64,000 nucleotides of DNA from Fremontodendron californicum (lineage: Eukaryota; Streptophyta; Magnoliopsida; Malvales; Malvaceae): positions 1,984,001-2,048,000 of the forward strand of contig JAULJL010000038.1 of NCBI GenBank assembly GCA_030761205.1. Direction: 5' to 3'. The notes beneath the pieces were generated by a model. It had not been told where the DNA came from, searched no databases, and saw nothing but the letters and a program-made list of their open reading frames with translations. Positions 12,301-24,891 of this stretch are shown here, one piece after another; position 1 is the stretch's first letter, and every line of letters begins with the position of its first letter. Made by a program: the position numbers and the translations under genes.

Positions 12301-12498
12301 ATATGACTAATGTGAGAATGAAAACTTTGACTTTTGCAGGAACTTTGTGAAGCTATAAAATCTCATGCCAAGAAGGTAATTGTTGTTAAGAAGGGGCAGC
12401 TTAAGCTTTATGCAGGTCAACCATTTGCTGAGGTTGAGATGGCTTTGCAGTCTTTGATTGAAGATAACCAAAGTGCCTCAATTGCAAACTCAGAATAG
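9312..12498 (+). CDS. Plant-specific predicted plastid protein, possibly EMB1703-like
   Basis: Function not known to me. Best model: 9312-10461, 10841-11085, 11647-11856, 12340-12498, which closes in frame to 587 aa. The N-terminus is rich in Ser/Thr/Lys/Arg without acids, like a chloroplast transit peptide. One hydrophobic segment (SVLKFGFYFVGIFVFQTLIA) lies near residues 122-142, followed by a Lys/Glu-rich charged region. The C-terminus (DPWWLNLPYV, AILMRRG, GPGGLFTLRIS, FEDHSDANNFCYLLECFFED, KKGQLKLYAGQPFAEVEMAL) looks like a conserved globular domain. I tentatively recall it from Arabidopsis embryo-defective-1703-type proteins. The exon 1/2 junction is the weak point: the exon 1 ORF itself runs on to a stop at 10544. 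Intron 3 holds a MITE-A copy. Confidence 0.7.
11994..12156 (+). mobile_element. MITE-A copy 4
   Basis: In the last intron of the 9312-12498 gene. Starts CCATGTGACTCGGACTCGGG and ends GAGTCGGAGCAACATAG. Flanks AAAAGGGT and AATGGGTT are only loosely similar, so the target duplication is uncertain. Confidence 0.85.
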
Positions 12499-13338
12499 GC
12501 CATGGAGGATATAAATAGGGAATAAAATCAGTCATAGAGACTGTAAAAATTGAAGAGGGTACATACTTACAGGAGGTGAAGACCAAAGTTGATGTAACAT
12601 GTGATGCCTCTTCTGGTTCTCTTCAAGCTACAGACATGTTTCTTAATGGGAAGTGTCGGACCAGAGTAATCGAGTTTACCCACACGAACATCGATCACCC
12701 CTATCGAAATACTGTCATGAAAATTTTGTTACCATTGTTTTATACTTCTTAATAGCTTGAAAAACAATGTATTCGTTTATTTTATTAATCAATTCTTCTT
12801 CAAGAATGTCAGATTTTTATACTCTGATAACTTGTGGGGATGTCTGAAGTTTCCATTTTTTTTTATATTGGTGCTGCTGCAATTCATGGTTGCTGGCATC
12901 TGTTGCAAAATACACTGTCTGGGTGTACAAGTCATCTTTTTTTTTTTTTTTTGATACAAAGGATTCCGCAGCCTAAAGATAAGGGAAGGGGTTGTATATG
13001 CTGAGTTCGAACTTCAGACTTGTTGGATACCATCTTTTAAGGAAGACTGCATGAACCAACTGAGTTAAGCTCCGGATTTTTCGGTCAATTCAGGCGGTGA
13101 AATGGGAACAGAGAAGGTGAGAGAGGGCCTTGATATCAAGTGCAGGTGAATTCTTATCTTAAAAATCAATGAAATGTGCTATTAAGAAGAAATAACTGAA
13201 AATGTGTTATTTCATTTATTCCATCATTACAAAAAGAAAAAAAAAAAGAAAGAAAGTGGAGGAAACAAGAGTCATTGCTATTTGGAATTATGTAAAAACA
13301 GCTTTCTACCACCTGTGCTAAAACTTTTACTCTAAACT
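12499..13338. other. Intergenic between two convergent genes
   Basis: Holds the likely 3' UTR of the upstream gene, a SINE at 12937-13072 and a short AAAAAGAAA-rich stretch near 13230. No further gene seen. Confidence 0.65.
12937..13072 (-). repeat. tRNA-like SINE, family S
   Basis: Read on the minus strand it starts gagcttaactcagttggttc, resembling a Pol III A box, then about 45 bases later has gttcgaactc, a good B box. It ends at a run of 16 A (T-run at 12937-12952). A and B boxes plus a poly-A tail are the hallmark of a tRNA-derived SINE. Confidence 0.75.
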
Positions 13339-14588
13339 CTACTGTGAAGAAATAGCTTTGATCATGGACTGAGCGTGAATGGGTGATAAATTAGTCTGGC
13401 AAAAGCTTTGCCAAGCCTCCTCCGGATTCTGCTCTTCATTTTCTTTAAATGCCTTGTATACAGAAAATACAATGCTTCTTGCCGCTTCTCTGGCCTCTGG
13501 CAATCTATCATTCAGCAAATCCGCACTCATTTGAAGCAGTGTAACCAACCCAAACTCTTTGATTTCTTCCAGCCCCTGCAAATTGGTAAAAAATAATAAT
13601 GTCCAATAAGTCAGACAATATTTAAAACATTTTATAAATGTTTGTTGCCATAGAGTTTTTATCTTACCATCTTGAAAACAGAATTCGAAATGGAAACAGT
13701 AGCTTTGGCTCTGATTCTAGGGTTGGCATGGTTAACATATCCCCGAAGCTTCTGAAGCAGAGGCAAAGGAGCAATAGACTTAACCATTGCAATCAGTGAC
13801 CTATCTGCTTCTTCACACACAAACTTCTTGTCCTGAGAAGCTTTCAGTAACAACTGCAATAACTGTAAACCCACCACAAATTTAACACCTGAAAGCAGAA
13901 AATTAAAGACCTCAAAAGAGATATGATAGGCCAATTGGGTACCCACCAACTGATCAAATGCACCAGAATCAGTGAAATCAAGCAATTTTTCACCAAAGGC
14001 ATTGATGATATCCGAAGCAGTCATAATCGAGGTCTTGCAAAGAGCACTTCTTGGATTCTTCATTGCCTTTACCACTACCAACATCACCTTCTCTCTGGCA
14101 TAATCACATACATTTTATCAGCATAAAAACCCACCACCAAAAAGGGGGGGAAAATGAAAATTTAGAATCTTACAAGCTTGGAAGCAGTAGGGTGGAGTGA
14201 TATAAAGAGAAACGCCTAGCGTCATTCAATGACTCGCAAACCTTAACCCAATCCTTTGAATCTAACCCTTCAACTAAGCTCTGAAAATTTCAAATAAATT
14301 TATACAAAGAAAAACCAATCAGAACCATGAAATTACAACAGGGTTTACTTTTAGTATAGTGAAAATGAGAATTACTTGGATGTTGGATTCAGGGTCTTGA
14401 AAGGGTTTGAGATTCTCGGAAGAAATGTAATCGAAGGAGACATCTGCAGATGGTGGTAAAGGAGCCTTGTTCTCGTCATTTACATCAAAATCTGATGGTT
14501 TTTTCTGGATTGGAACCGACACTTTGGCTTGTTTCTTGGGTCTTTCTGGTGTAATCGAGAGTGCATTATCAATGGGTCTCAACGCCAT
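13339..14588 (-). CDS. ARM/TOG-like helical-repeat protein
   Basis: Exons on the minus strand: 14376-14588, 14174-14280, 13943-14094, 13668-13888, 13339-13575; all GT-AG and in frame, 309 aa. The first ~70 residues are polar and Pro/Lys-rich. From about residue 72 the protein is a run of amphipathic helix pairs (SLVEGLDSKDWVKVCESLND, LEKVMLVVVKAMKNPRSAL, KASQDKKFVCEEADRSLIAM, GYVNHANPRIRAKATVSI). This pattern is typical of HEAT/ARM or TOG domains of the CLASP type. Plant proteins of this size are annotated only as ARM-repeat superfamily. A microtubule role is inference from the fold and not shown. No frameshifts. Confidence 0.8.
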
Positions 14589-15170
14589 TTTTGTTATGAA
14601 TCTGAAATCAGAGTTGATTTAAAGTGGAGGAAGAGGGATTTGAGACAAATTTTGATTTAAAAGTGTTGAAATTGAAAGGGGTAAAGAATCGTTCAACATT
14701 TAAATCTTGAAGAAAGTGGAAAAGAGACGTTGGTTCTAACGGTCGAATCTATAAAAGTTGTAATGATCTTCTACACTTGATTGTATTTTATTGTCACACT
14801 ATTTTCATATCTGTTAAGACACGTGGCATGACACTAATACTACTTAAGCAAATGTAAATATATAGGAAATATTTAATGAATTAATTTAATGCGGGATTAA
14901 TTCATAAAAATATAAATTTATTTGCATAATGAATACTATTATTTGATAATAATAGTATTTTCTTTATATCAAAATTAGGTTCAATTTCTTAAGGGTTTGA
15001 GTTCGAATTTTGTGAAATTTTTTTTTTAAAAGTACTATATTATATAAAAAAATTATAGTAGTATTATTTAAAACATGACCTTTCTCACATAATAATAATT
15101 GAATGTTTTTCTTTCTATATACATAAAATAAAATTATAGCTTGAAGCTTATAACATATATAAACCCAAAT

Positions 15171-15304
15171 TTTGATCCAATTGATTCATATAACTATTTT
15201 TAAAAAGTAACATTTAATAAGTTTAAAATTCGAATCTAATATCTGCAACCGCTTTTTCTATCTCCAGATTGCGACCTATTTTATAAATAAATTAAAAAAA
15301 AACC
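15171..15304 (+). repeat. tRNA-like SINE, family S (diverged)
   Basis: Shares with the copy at 49231 the order ccaattgattcat, aagtaacatt, aagtttaaaattcgaatc, atctgcaacc, tatctccagattgcg. It ends in an A-rich run. The B-box-like element is attcgaatc. Confidence 0.6.
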
Positions 15305-15924
15305 ACATTTATTTGACACCTGATTTCTTGCAAGTGATAATATATATTAGAGAAGTTATTTGAACAAAAATTACTATAAAATTAGTTAGTATGAATTTCT
15401 TCATGCTGACAATGTGCTCAAGAGGGAACTTTCACATTCGAAAGACCCCCAGGATAAATGTCTGAGTTTTTGGTTGGATTATACCAAAAATACAACCAAA
15501 AAAAAAATGTAAAAGTTCAAAATTTAGAAGTGATCTGTCTTCTAAATTGCTGCAGTCTTTGTTTATTTCCTGGGGGGATCTGTCTTCTCAACCATCCATG
15601 ATGTATTCGCAATGGCTTCGGTGAAAGAGCTCCTATATTGTACCAATGTAATGTAACAAAGAATCCTGTATTATAACAACAAGGAATATATATCATCAAT
15701 GGAGATTTCGTTAATAGATTCATATCAGTCACTGGAATTATAAAATGTTAGAACAAAAGGTTTCGAACAGATTGATTTTCCTAGCTAGTCATGTCGCTCA
15801 CTATGTCAAATGCTCCGCCATAACTCTCTCCATCAGATTGAAAATTTACTTTAGATCCTATATGCAGCTAGTAGCCTATATTTGATATCCAGAGAACCAA
15901 AACACATGGAAGAACCATATCGCC

Positions 15925-16104
15925 CTATGTTACTCGGACTCGGGTGTGAGTGTCAGACACGGGTATGTTCAATTTTTTCTAAGATTTCCATATATTTGGA
16001 AGGTCCTTGGAGGATCATATCCCCATACCCATGTCCGGATATGCGCCGGATACGGGTGTTGGACATGGGTATTTCAAGAAAAATGAAGAGTCGGAGCAAC
16101 ATAG
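15925..16104 (+). mobile_element. MITE-A copy 5 (best-preserved type copy)
   Basis: Ends CTATGTTACTCGGACTC and GAGTCGGAGCAACATAG form near-perfect 17-bp terminal inverted repeats. Perfect 8-bp target duplication ATATCGCC at 15917-15924 and 16105-16112. Internal arms carry GTGTCAGACACGGG and GTGTTGGACATGGG. No ORF. Confidence 0.95.
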
Positions 16105-16432
16105 ATATCGCCTGTCACACACCTACTTCACTACATGGTTAACAACTAAAAAGAAATGCTAATACAACTAAAAAGAATTGTATGCATAGCAATCTCCTTC
16201 AAAGTACTAATACACAAAACTAAATGCAGTCATAGCTTAGATAACCATATGGAATACTTAATAAGATGAGAGGAAATACCTTTTCTTAAGCTCATTTCTA
16301 GATGTGAGTACTAGAAATGTTGTCCAGCCCCCCAACATTGCTCCAACAGCAACATGAATAAGACCTCATTGTGCATTAGATTTGCCAAGTAAACCACATT
16401 AATTGATCTCTCGAAAACCGAATAGAAACAAG

Positions 16433-19320
16433 TTACCAATATTTTGAAGCATGTTGAGACTTTGCTGTTTCCTTCAAGACAGCCCCCACAATTGCTGCCT
16501 GCTCAAGACATTCAGCTTTATGCAGTGCATCTAAAAGAACAACACAGGTTTTGGTATGAATATTAAAACCTTTCCGTCGAGTTTCTTCGAAAAGTTTATA
16601 TGCATCCATTGCCCTATTTGCATTGCTTAACCCCTCTATGATGGCATTATAGCACGCAGAATCAGGTATACCCCCATTAGCCTTAAACCTCTCAAAGAGT
16701 CCATGAGCTTCTACAACATTACCAGCCTTTGCAAGTCCTGAGATCATGATGGTGTAAGTGATGGTATTGGGTTTTAACCCTTGCTTTTCCATCTCTTGCC
16801 AAAACACAAAGGCCTTATTGAATTTTCTAATTCTGCAAAGACCATTTATGATAATGCTATAAGTAATGTGGTTGGGAGTGCAATTCATATCTTTCATAGA
16901 CTTAAAGCAGACAAGGGCTTCATCAACCTCTTCTGCTTTCACCAGAGCATCAAGCAAGCAATTCCATGTGTATACATTAGGTGTCAAACCTTTCTGCATC
17001 AGCTCTTCCAAGATTAGATATGCTTCATCTATTCTGCCAACTTTACCAAACCCATCAATAAGACTACTATAGATAACTAAATTCAACTCTATGCCCTGTG
17101 ATTTTGCTTCTTCAAAGAGCATGTATGCTTCATCAAGCCTGTCAATCTTAGCAAGTCCGTCAACGACGGAACCATAGGTAACAACAGTGGGTTGGTGACC
17201 CTTTGTCTTCATTTCCTCTAGCAGCTGATAAGCTTTGTTCACCTTACCTGACTTGCAGAATCCATCAATCACAGTGTTGTAAGCACGGGTGTCCAAAATA
17301 CAGCCTTGCTCCTTCATTGCATGAAACAACTGATAGGTTTCATGTGCAAAACCTGCTTTCACAAGGCAATGAATCAGAATTGAATAGCTTTGCACATCTG
17401 GAATGAATCCTTGAGCCTTTATTTCCTCAAATAAAGCCCTACCCTTCTCAATTTCTCCAGCTTTAAAAACACAATCCATGTAGGTATTGAGGAGCATAAG
17501 ATCAGGAAGGCAGCCCCTACGAAGCATTTCTTTATATATCTTATGGCCATCCTCCTTCCTGCCGCATTTGAAGAAGTTCCTAATGAGGGATGTATATACA
17601 ACAACATTTGGGATCTTATCAGAACCCAGCATCTTCTCATAGAGTCTGTAGGCATCATTTACTCTTCCATGCTTGCCCAAGCCATCTATAAGGGAGCAAA
17701 ATGTAACCTCGTTAGGGCAGCAAATTTTATGATCCATTCCTTCAAATATAGAACAAGCCTCATCGAGTTTTTGTGCTTTACACAGTCGATCAATCATTAT
17801 GTTTACAGTAATAACATTGGGATACAAGCCAGCTTCTTTCATGGCATCCCGAATCCTCAAAGCATCCTCAAGATTTCCTTCCTTACAAAGCATGTCTATA
17901 AGAATGTTATAAGTTGGAAGGTTGGGCACTGCATCTTTCTTCATCTCATCAAAGATCCTCAATGCCTCCTCCACTTTCCCCTTCTTCCCAAGGCAAGTAA
18001 GAATGCAGTTATATGCGATCACACTCGGAATGGACCCCTTTGCCTTTTGTCTTTCTAGTAAACTGTATGCTTCATCAAACTTTCCTGCCGAGCCATAACC
18101 CATGATCATGGTGTTATAAGCATAAGCACAGGGGACCTTTCTATTCTGCTCCATCAGCTCAAATAATTGTATAGCTTCTTGCAGCCTATTGGCTTTGCAC
18201 AGAACACCAATCATGCTCGTGAAAGTCACATCGTCAGGAATTAGGCCTTCTGTTTTCATCTCATGAAAGAATTTCCATGCCATATCCACCTTACCTACCT
18301 TACCAAAGCAGTCTATACAGACATTGTAAAGAACAACGTCTGCTTCAAAAGAGTTGCTCTTCATCTCATCTAACAGAGAAAGAGCAGCATCAACCCGGCC
18401 TTCCTTGGCAAACACACGAATAAGTGTAGTAAACAAATGGACACTAACTTCATAACCTAGCTCCTGCATCTGATGAAACAGAGTAAGCATAAGATCAGAT
18501 TCAAATACAGCAGATAAAGCACCAATCAGAGTGGTATAAGCCGAAAAAGCCGGCCGGAATTTGAATTTTCTCATTGTCTGTATAATATCAAAAGCTTCTC
18601 TTAACTTTTGGGACTTGACACAGCTAACAACCAACTCAATGCAGGTGTTATTAGACGGGCCAAATCCCGCAACACTCATTTCTCCAAGAACCTGTTCCAG
18701 GCAATCAAACTTCTTATTCCGAGCCATTATCATGAGAAGTGAATTGTATGCTTCTGGACAATGTGCTTGGTCAGTTTTCCTCTCAGTCCATCGAAAATAA
18801 TTTATTGCTAGATTAACATCCTTCAGCTTCCTCAAAACCCCAATGACCAAACCAGGTTGAGGCTTCTCATTAAGCAGAGAAAGAGCCTTTTCAATGGCAG
18901 GTCCCCAAGGACCACTCTCCAAGATACAACACACATCATCCACTTCTTTCCTCATCCCTTCAATTCTACTTGGGTTTTCTTGAATACCATTATTCTTACC
19001 CACAAAAGGAACAGATTTCTTATACAATTCAGAAGAAGGCACATCAGAGAACGAAGACAGGTGCTTAGAAACATTGAAAATATGACAACAGTTTGTACGG
19101 ATGCAAAGGCTTAATCCTGCAGCCCTCAAAAAAAGAAAATTCTTTTTAGCAAATTTTGGATTTTAAAACACATGAAAATGGAAGGAAAGTAAAAAAAAAA
19201 AAAACCCAAGACAGGAACTTGATACTTTTTACACTGTAAAACTCAAAGATCCAACTTTTCAATTAATATGAAATTTTCAGACGTCAATAATTTACCTGGA
19301 TTTCTGAAGACCATCTTCAT
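16433..19320 (-). CDS. P-class pentatricopeptide repeat protein
   Basis: RNA-binding PPR protein. Large exon 16433-19116; no ATG is available at the 5' end of that ORF. I infer a short first exon 19296-19320 (MKMVFRNP) spliced from a gtaaat donor to a ctgcag acceptor, closing in frame to 902 aa. From about residue 130 there are roughly 21 tandem 35-residue PPR units, for example YNVCIDCFGKVGKVDMAWKF, YNTVIDGFCKSGKVNKAYQL and YSSLIDGFGKVGRIDEAYLI. There is no E, DYW or SMR extension, so it is P class, similar in layout to Arabidopsis At3g06920 as I recall it. Such proteins usually act on organelle transcripts; the N-terminus is compatible with mitochondrial targeting, but the target RNA cannot be told here. 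Confidence 0.92.
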
Positions 19321-20107
19321 GTAGACATTTGTAATCTCCAAAAAAAAATAAATAAAAATTTGCACACCAAGAAAAAGAAAACCCAAAGAGGAATCAAAAG
19401 AAATTGGAAGAATTTAGGGTTTATGAAGGGTTTATACGAAGAAGAAGGCAGGTAGTGACGGTTTGACAGAAAGAAAAGTTTCTTCAAAATTCAAATAGTC
19501 AAACCGACCCGTTTCTTCAATAAAACGTATCGTATTGTTAAGTTTTCCTTCCCCTGCCAAAACGACACGTTTTGCTTTATTTTTTAGAACGCAGCGTTTC
19601 ATTAAGTGTCCCTCATGATCTTAGACGACAACGTTTTAAACAGGAACCGGAACCGCAATTTTCGAAGCCCCCGATCGTACCGTACAAAGTTGATTCTTTT
19701 TTGTGCCGCGAAAGCAAGTGCAAAAGTTCCAAATCCAATTTCCAATCTCAATTCTTTTCAACTCTAACAGATTCAATCTTTACTTCTTATTTTGATCCAA
19801 ATTACAGCGCCAGTAGCAGCACCGGATAATTCCTTGAAAATTCCCAAATTTTCCCATCAATTTTCTTTTCATTTCCCCCCTTATTTTCTCCAATTTAAGG
19901 CTTCTTGGGTTTTATTAGTCTCAAAAAATTGTTATCTTTTTATGGGGTTTTGATATATCTCAGTTTTCCAAATTCTGGGTTTTCAACATTTTACTTGAAA
20001 AGCGGTTGTTCTGGTTTATAAAAACACTAGCCTCCCATATCTGTTTTTCATGGTTTTCTTTAAATGGGTATTGAGTTTTTAGGGTTTGAAGCTTGTAAAT
20101 TTCATCA
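19321..20107. promoter_or_regulatory. Divergent promoter region, PPR gene and SUMO protease
   Basis: About 790 bases between opposing start codons; it must carry both 5' UTRs and core promoters. GC content rises around 19500-19830 with repeated aacg/cgttt motifs (aaaacgtatcg, acgacacgttttg, gcagcgtttc). No clear TATA box was identified for either gene. A pyrimidine-rich leader precedes the ATG at 20108. Confidence 0.5.
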
Positions 20108-23100
20108 ATGGGTGCTTTAGCGAGTTATAGGAAACGCGGTGGTGATGAATATTTAAATTCCAACCTCAATCACAGAAACAATGCCCCATATTCAAATTCC
20201 CTAGATTTTCAACTTTCTAAAAAACCCAGATTTTCTTTGATGAATCATAGCCCAGAAAAAGCAATTTTATCCTCGAACACCACCGTTTCGAGAATCACTC
20301 GTTACCCAGAAGCTAAGCTTCCTTTTCCTAGAGAAGTTCACGCCCCTGTTAGACTCCTTAAATTTGGGTTATTAACTTCAAATTCTAACCAGGATTCTGT
20401 TAAAAGGCATACGATGGGGAATTTTTTGACTAGTAGGTTAAGTCTTGCGAAAAAACAAGCTATTGATGCTTTGAGGTACTTTAAGAAGGAAAAAGAAGTG
20501 ATTCTTGTGGAGGATGATGAGGAAGAAAAGGAGGTGGTTTCAGTTGATTTCAGTATTGAAGAAGTTGATCTAATTGTAAAAGGGAAGAATAATGTGGAGC
20601 AGGAAGAGAGGCATGTTCAGCCATTGTCTTCATCTGTGGTTACTGAGTTGAATAATGGGAGTTTGAGAGTGGGGAATACGTTGGATATGTTGTCATTGAA
20701 TCGAGAGGTTGATGTGTCTGATTTAGAAGCTTATAAGAAGTTGCTGAAGAGTGCAGAGAGGAGAACTCCCAAGTTGAAAGATTTGGTTTTTCAAATTGAG
20801 TTGAATGAGAAGCGTATAGCTGGACTTCAGGCACTTCGACCCGAGAAGAAACCCGAGGAGGAGCAAGAAGAGGTGAATTTCTTTTGCTTGCTCAGTCTTA
20901 ATTGAGTTGCATCATCTGGGTTGTGTTTTTTGAATGAAGAGTTATTGTTGCTTCTCGAATAGAATAAAAGGGCTTTGTAGTTTATTCAGAATGATTAGCA
21001 TTAACTTTATCATTTATCAAATTTCAGGTGATACCTAGTGAACCTTTTATCCCCCTTACAGAGGAGGATATGGCGGAGGTTTCGGATGCTTTTTCTACAA
21101 AAAACCGGTATGTTATTATGCATGTGTTAGTATTTGATTATTTCATTGGATGTCACTTGTGCTTTAACATTTTTTGTGCTTGCTTTTGCAGGAAGAGGAT
21201 ATTGGTCTCTCATGAGAACTCAAGCATTGATATTAGAGGAGAAGTTTTGCAATGTCTGGAACCATGCCAATGGTTTAATGATGAGGTCTTTTTCATTTAC
21301 TTTCCGGGTTATATCTTGTGTTGTTTATCTGCAGATAGTAATTACTGGAAGGATTTGTTAATTTGTCCACATTCAATTAGAACATACTGGAATTAAGTGA
21401 GCTGGTAATCTGGTTTTTACACATATGTACTTTCTTTTTTGTAGGTCATTAATCTCTATCTTGAATTACTGAAAGAAAGGGAAAATAGAGAGCCAAAGAA
21501 GTTTCTGAAATGCCATTTCTTCAACACCTTCTTCTATAAAAAGGTAGTTGCTTGCACTTCTACCTTCTTCAATTTCCGCATACCTTACTTTGCTCTTTCA
21601 TGTAAGTCTTTTATAACTATCAGTTTCTCAACTACTTTTTCCCTTCTGAATTGTGATGTTCAGTTAGTGAGTCCGGAGCGTGGCTATAATTATAGAGCTG
21701 TCAAAAGATGGACTTCACAAAGGAAGTTGGGATACTGCCTATTTGACTGTGAAAAAGTAAGTATTTATCTTTCCTTTCTACAATCGTTTGTTTTGCATGA
21801 TTGAAAATTGTATTTACCCTTAAATCAATTATTCCATTTTGCTCAGATATTTGTCCCCATACACAAAGATATACATTGGTGCTTGGCAGTTATCAATAAG
21901 AAAGATCAGAAGTTCCAGTATCTTGATTCACTTAAAGGAAGAGATGCTAAAGTGCTGAATGCACTGGTATGATTTTCAGTGACATGCTTTTCTCTGTAGA
22001 TGTCATATTATTTCTATGCATGTAAAAAATTGATTCAAAGTGCGTTATGTAGTTTAAATGTAAGAGGATTCGGAGTTTAAAATCCTGTTAGCTGCAAGAC
22101 TCATTTCCCTGCTACTTCTTTTTGCTGTAAATCTTTAGTCTAATACATGTTAATAGGGTTTGCTTTGGCTTCCAGCCACCCTTCCCACTCTTCCCCCCTA
22201 TAAAAGAATATCATCAAAGAGGAAATACATATATGATTCTTTGGCACCTCTGCAAAACTTGTTTAATATTGGTTGTTATGTGCCAGACAAAATACTTTGT
22301 TGAAGAAGTGAGGGACAAGTGTGGAAAGGACATCGATATAAGTTCTTGGGAACGAGAATACGTTGAAGACCTTCCCGCACAAGAGAATGGGTGTGTATTC
22401 CAGTATCTGTTGCAGTCATGTTTTAGAGATCAGTGCTCAGAATACTTATTATTCATAAGCTTATTTCATAAACAAATAACTTATATTGTTGAGTAAGTTA
22501 TTGTGCAGTAGCTTTACAAGTATCTGATCCTTTTTGTACTAACCCTTTATGGCAATTGGTTCGAAATATTCGATGAACCCATACCAACCCAGGGTGCTCA
22601 TAATTAGTATTATTAACTATTACTGCTAGTTTCATGGTTTCATGTGCCTTTTCTATTAGAATTTGAATTGCTTCCCTTAAACAATTTTCTTTATGTACAG
22701 GTTTGACTGTGGCATGTTTATGTTAAAATATATCGACTTTTATAGCAGAGGCTTAAGTCTTTGTTTTGACCAGGTAAAGTCCATGGAAATGATTTCTTAT
22801 GCTTGTAATTCTCTTTTATATCATTTGTTTTGTGTGATTAAAATGCAGTATTTAGGTCAATGGTTATTGGCATACACATTCTGTTTGAAACATGAGGTCT
22901 TATTATTTGTCTTTGATTGCTAAAAAAAACTTTGAAGAATTTCTTTGGTGAGGCATCCACACACCCTCCTTTTGAAACTTCGGCCTGAAGAAACTTTTCA
23001 AGAGTTCGAAGAAAATGATGATTTCATGTTGTTGTTAATTATCCAAAAAAAAAAAAAAAAAGATGATTTCATGTTGTCTTTGAACTGAGTTGTGATTTTC

Positions 23101-23176
23101 CATGCTTTTGTAGGATCACATGCCTTATTTTCGTTTAAGGACAGCCAAGGAAATTCTGAGATTGAGAGCCGATTGA
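20108..23176 (+). CDS. ESD4: ESD4/ULP1-type SUMO-specific cysteine protease
   Basis: Cleaves SUMO precursors and removes SUMO from conjugates, in plants at the nuclear envelope. Nine exons: 20108-20872, 21028-21107, 21192-21285, 21445-21543, 21664-21756, 21847-21966, 22287-22390, 22701-22773, 23114-23176; in frame, 496 aa. The first ~255 residues are a poorly conserved basic and acidic region (KKPRF, VEDDEEEKEV). The C-terminal ~210 residues are the C48 peptidase domain: WFNDEVINLYLELL, His387 in DIHWCLAV, Asp404 in YLDSL, Gln449 in LPAQENG and Cys455 in FDCGMFM. All catalytic residues are present. Length is close to Arabidopsis ESD4. ELS1-like paralogues are the main alternative name. Confidence 0.93.
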
Positions 23177-24891
23177 TCGAAAGTGTGAACACACTGTGGC
23201 ACCGGTAACGTATTTGCAATTAATCGATCTTTTTCGGATTTTTTTTTTAAAAAAATTTTGTATAGGTATGGCTGCTTGTCTAAAGCTAATGAGAAGGGTT
23301 TTACTAGGAATTGGAATGGTGTGTGCAAGTGCAACATTTTGATTCTGATCAGATGATCAATCAATATAATGAATTGGCAAAGTATGAAATTAGTGTAGAA
23401 TGCAAATGACATGAGATGTAGGGTAGCCAGCAGAACTTTATGAAGATTTGTTTTGGAAGTAAATAGGTTTTTGTTTTTACCATAAAAAAGGTCTCTCTTC
23501 TTTCTTCTATCACCTTCCATTTCCCTAGTGTATATTTGTTCTGCCTGGTTTATGTTTACAGCTATGGAGCTCTTCCCAGTTATAGTAGCTAGTAAATATA
23601 TGTCTTCTTTTTCTTTCTTTTTTTTCCTTCCAAGAGTAATACTATCATTTTGTTTTTTGTAAAATGGAAGATGCATTCTAATTCGGAAAATTATCTTATA
23701 CACTATTGATGGAATTTTTGTACTCCATTATAGATTCTCTACGTTCAATTCCTTTTTAATATGGAATATGGAAAATATCATATCGGGATGAAAATCTCTT
23801 TACGGATCTATCATACATGAATAGGAAAAAAATATCCGAATCAAATCCATTAAACTGTCTTCTTTCTTGGAAGTAAATAGGTTTATGTTTTTCCATAAAA
23901 AAAATGGTCTTTTCTTTCTTCTAACACCTTCCATTTCCCTTTTGTATATCTGTTCTGCCTGGTTTATTTTACAGCTTTGGAGCTCTTCCTAGTTATAATA
24001 GTAAATATATGGCTTCTTTTTTTTATTCCTTCCAAGAGTAATACTATCTTTTTGTAAAATAGAAAATTATCTTATACACCGTCGATGAAATTTTTGTACT
24101 CCATTATAGATTCTCTATTTTCAATTCCCTTTTCATATGGAATAGGGAAAGAAAATATCATACCGGATGAAAATCTCCTTACGGATCTATCATACATGAA
24201 TAAGAGAAAAATATCCGAATCAAATCCATTAACCTTTAACTCAGGTGAAGAGAAAGATTAGGGTACATCAATAATCGATAAAATGGGAAGTTCTCTGCAT
24301 TTGGAAATATTTAAGTAGACATTCATATTTCTTAAAACTAGAATATTACATGCACAAGGTGAGAAAGCAAAATAATAAACAATGTAAATGGACAAAAGAA
24401 AAGAAAAGAAAAACACTATTTTCCTTTTTCTCCTTTCCTAGATATGACTTATGAAAACAGTTCCTTGTGTCACTACTTAACAACAGAGAAGACCAGAAAC
24501 TCATATCAATCTCAACAAGAACACATCAGATTCATCTAAACAAATACATTTTGACAAGTAAACCATCAAACAAGGATGCATCCGAATCCTCGTTGCCATT
24601 GTATTATAGCAGGAAACATGTATATGAAACAGTAACATTAATACCTGCAAGAACGGCTGAGATTTGTGCAATAATGCTGAATTTCCTCTCCAAGACCCTA
24701 AAACACAGCTCCATGCATTGACTGCCAGAACCGAGTTGATTCGTTTTAAGAGAAACTTTATCCGTTTATAGCAATATTTAATGTAAATGCCCACCGCCCA
24801 CCAGGGCATATAGTACCATAACAATCTACATGAGAGGAAATTACAGGACAGGGTTTGATGCAGTAATGCAAGCAGAGAACAAACTGCTGTC
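23177..24891. other. Intergenic with a long direct duplication
   Basis: 3' flanks of the SUMO protease (+) and kinesin (-), which are convergent. The middle is occupied by a direct duplication (23453-24235). No gene seen. Confidence 0.65.
23453..24235. repeat. Direct tandem duplication, unit about 400 bp
   Basis: Copy A about 23453-23856, copy B about 23867-24235. Both begin tggaagtaaataggttt, both contain caccttccatttccct, ggagctcttcc and ggatctatcatacatgaata, and both end atccgaatcaaatccatta. Order is conserved, with small indels. Confidence 0.9.

Larger units (their letters stand above)
14589..16432. other. Intergenic, AT-rich, with SINE and MITE
   Basis: 14589-14760 is the upstream region of the ARM-like gene. 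The rest is AT-rich with a SINE-like copy (about 15171-15304) and a MITE-A copy (15925-16104). 16270-16432 is probably 3' UTR of the PPR gene. Short ORFs here show no coding character. Confidence 0.65.

Noticed and set aside
15517..15732. 71-aa minus-strand ORF as a gene
   Set aside because: No conserved motif, AT-rich flanks, no splice partners.
17543..18058. 171-aa + strand ORF inside the PPR gene
   Set aside because: Shadow of the repeat-rich PPR coding strand; the minus-strand frame carries clear PPR motifs.
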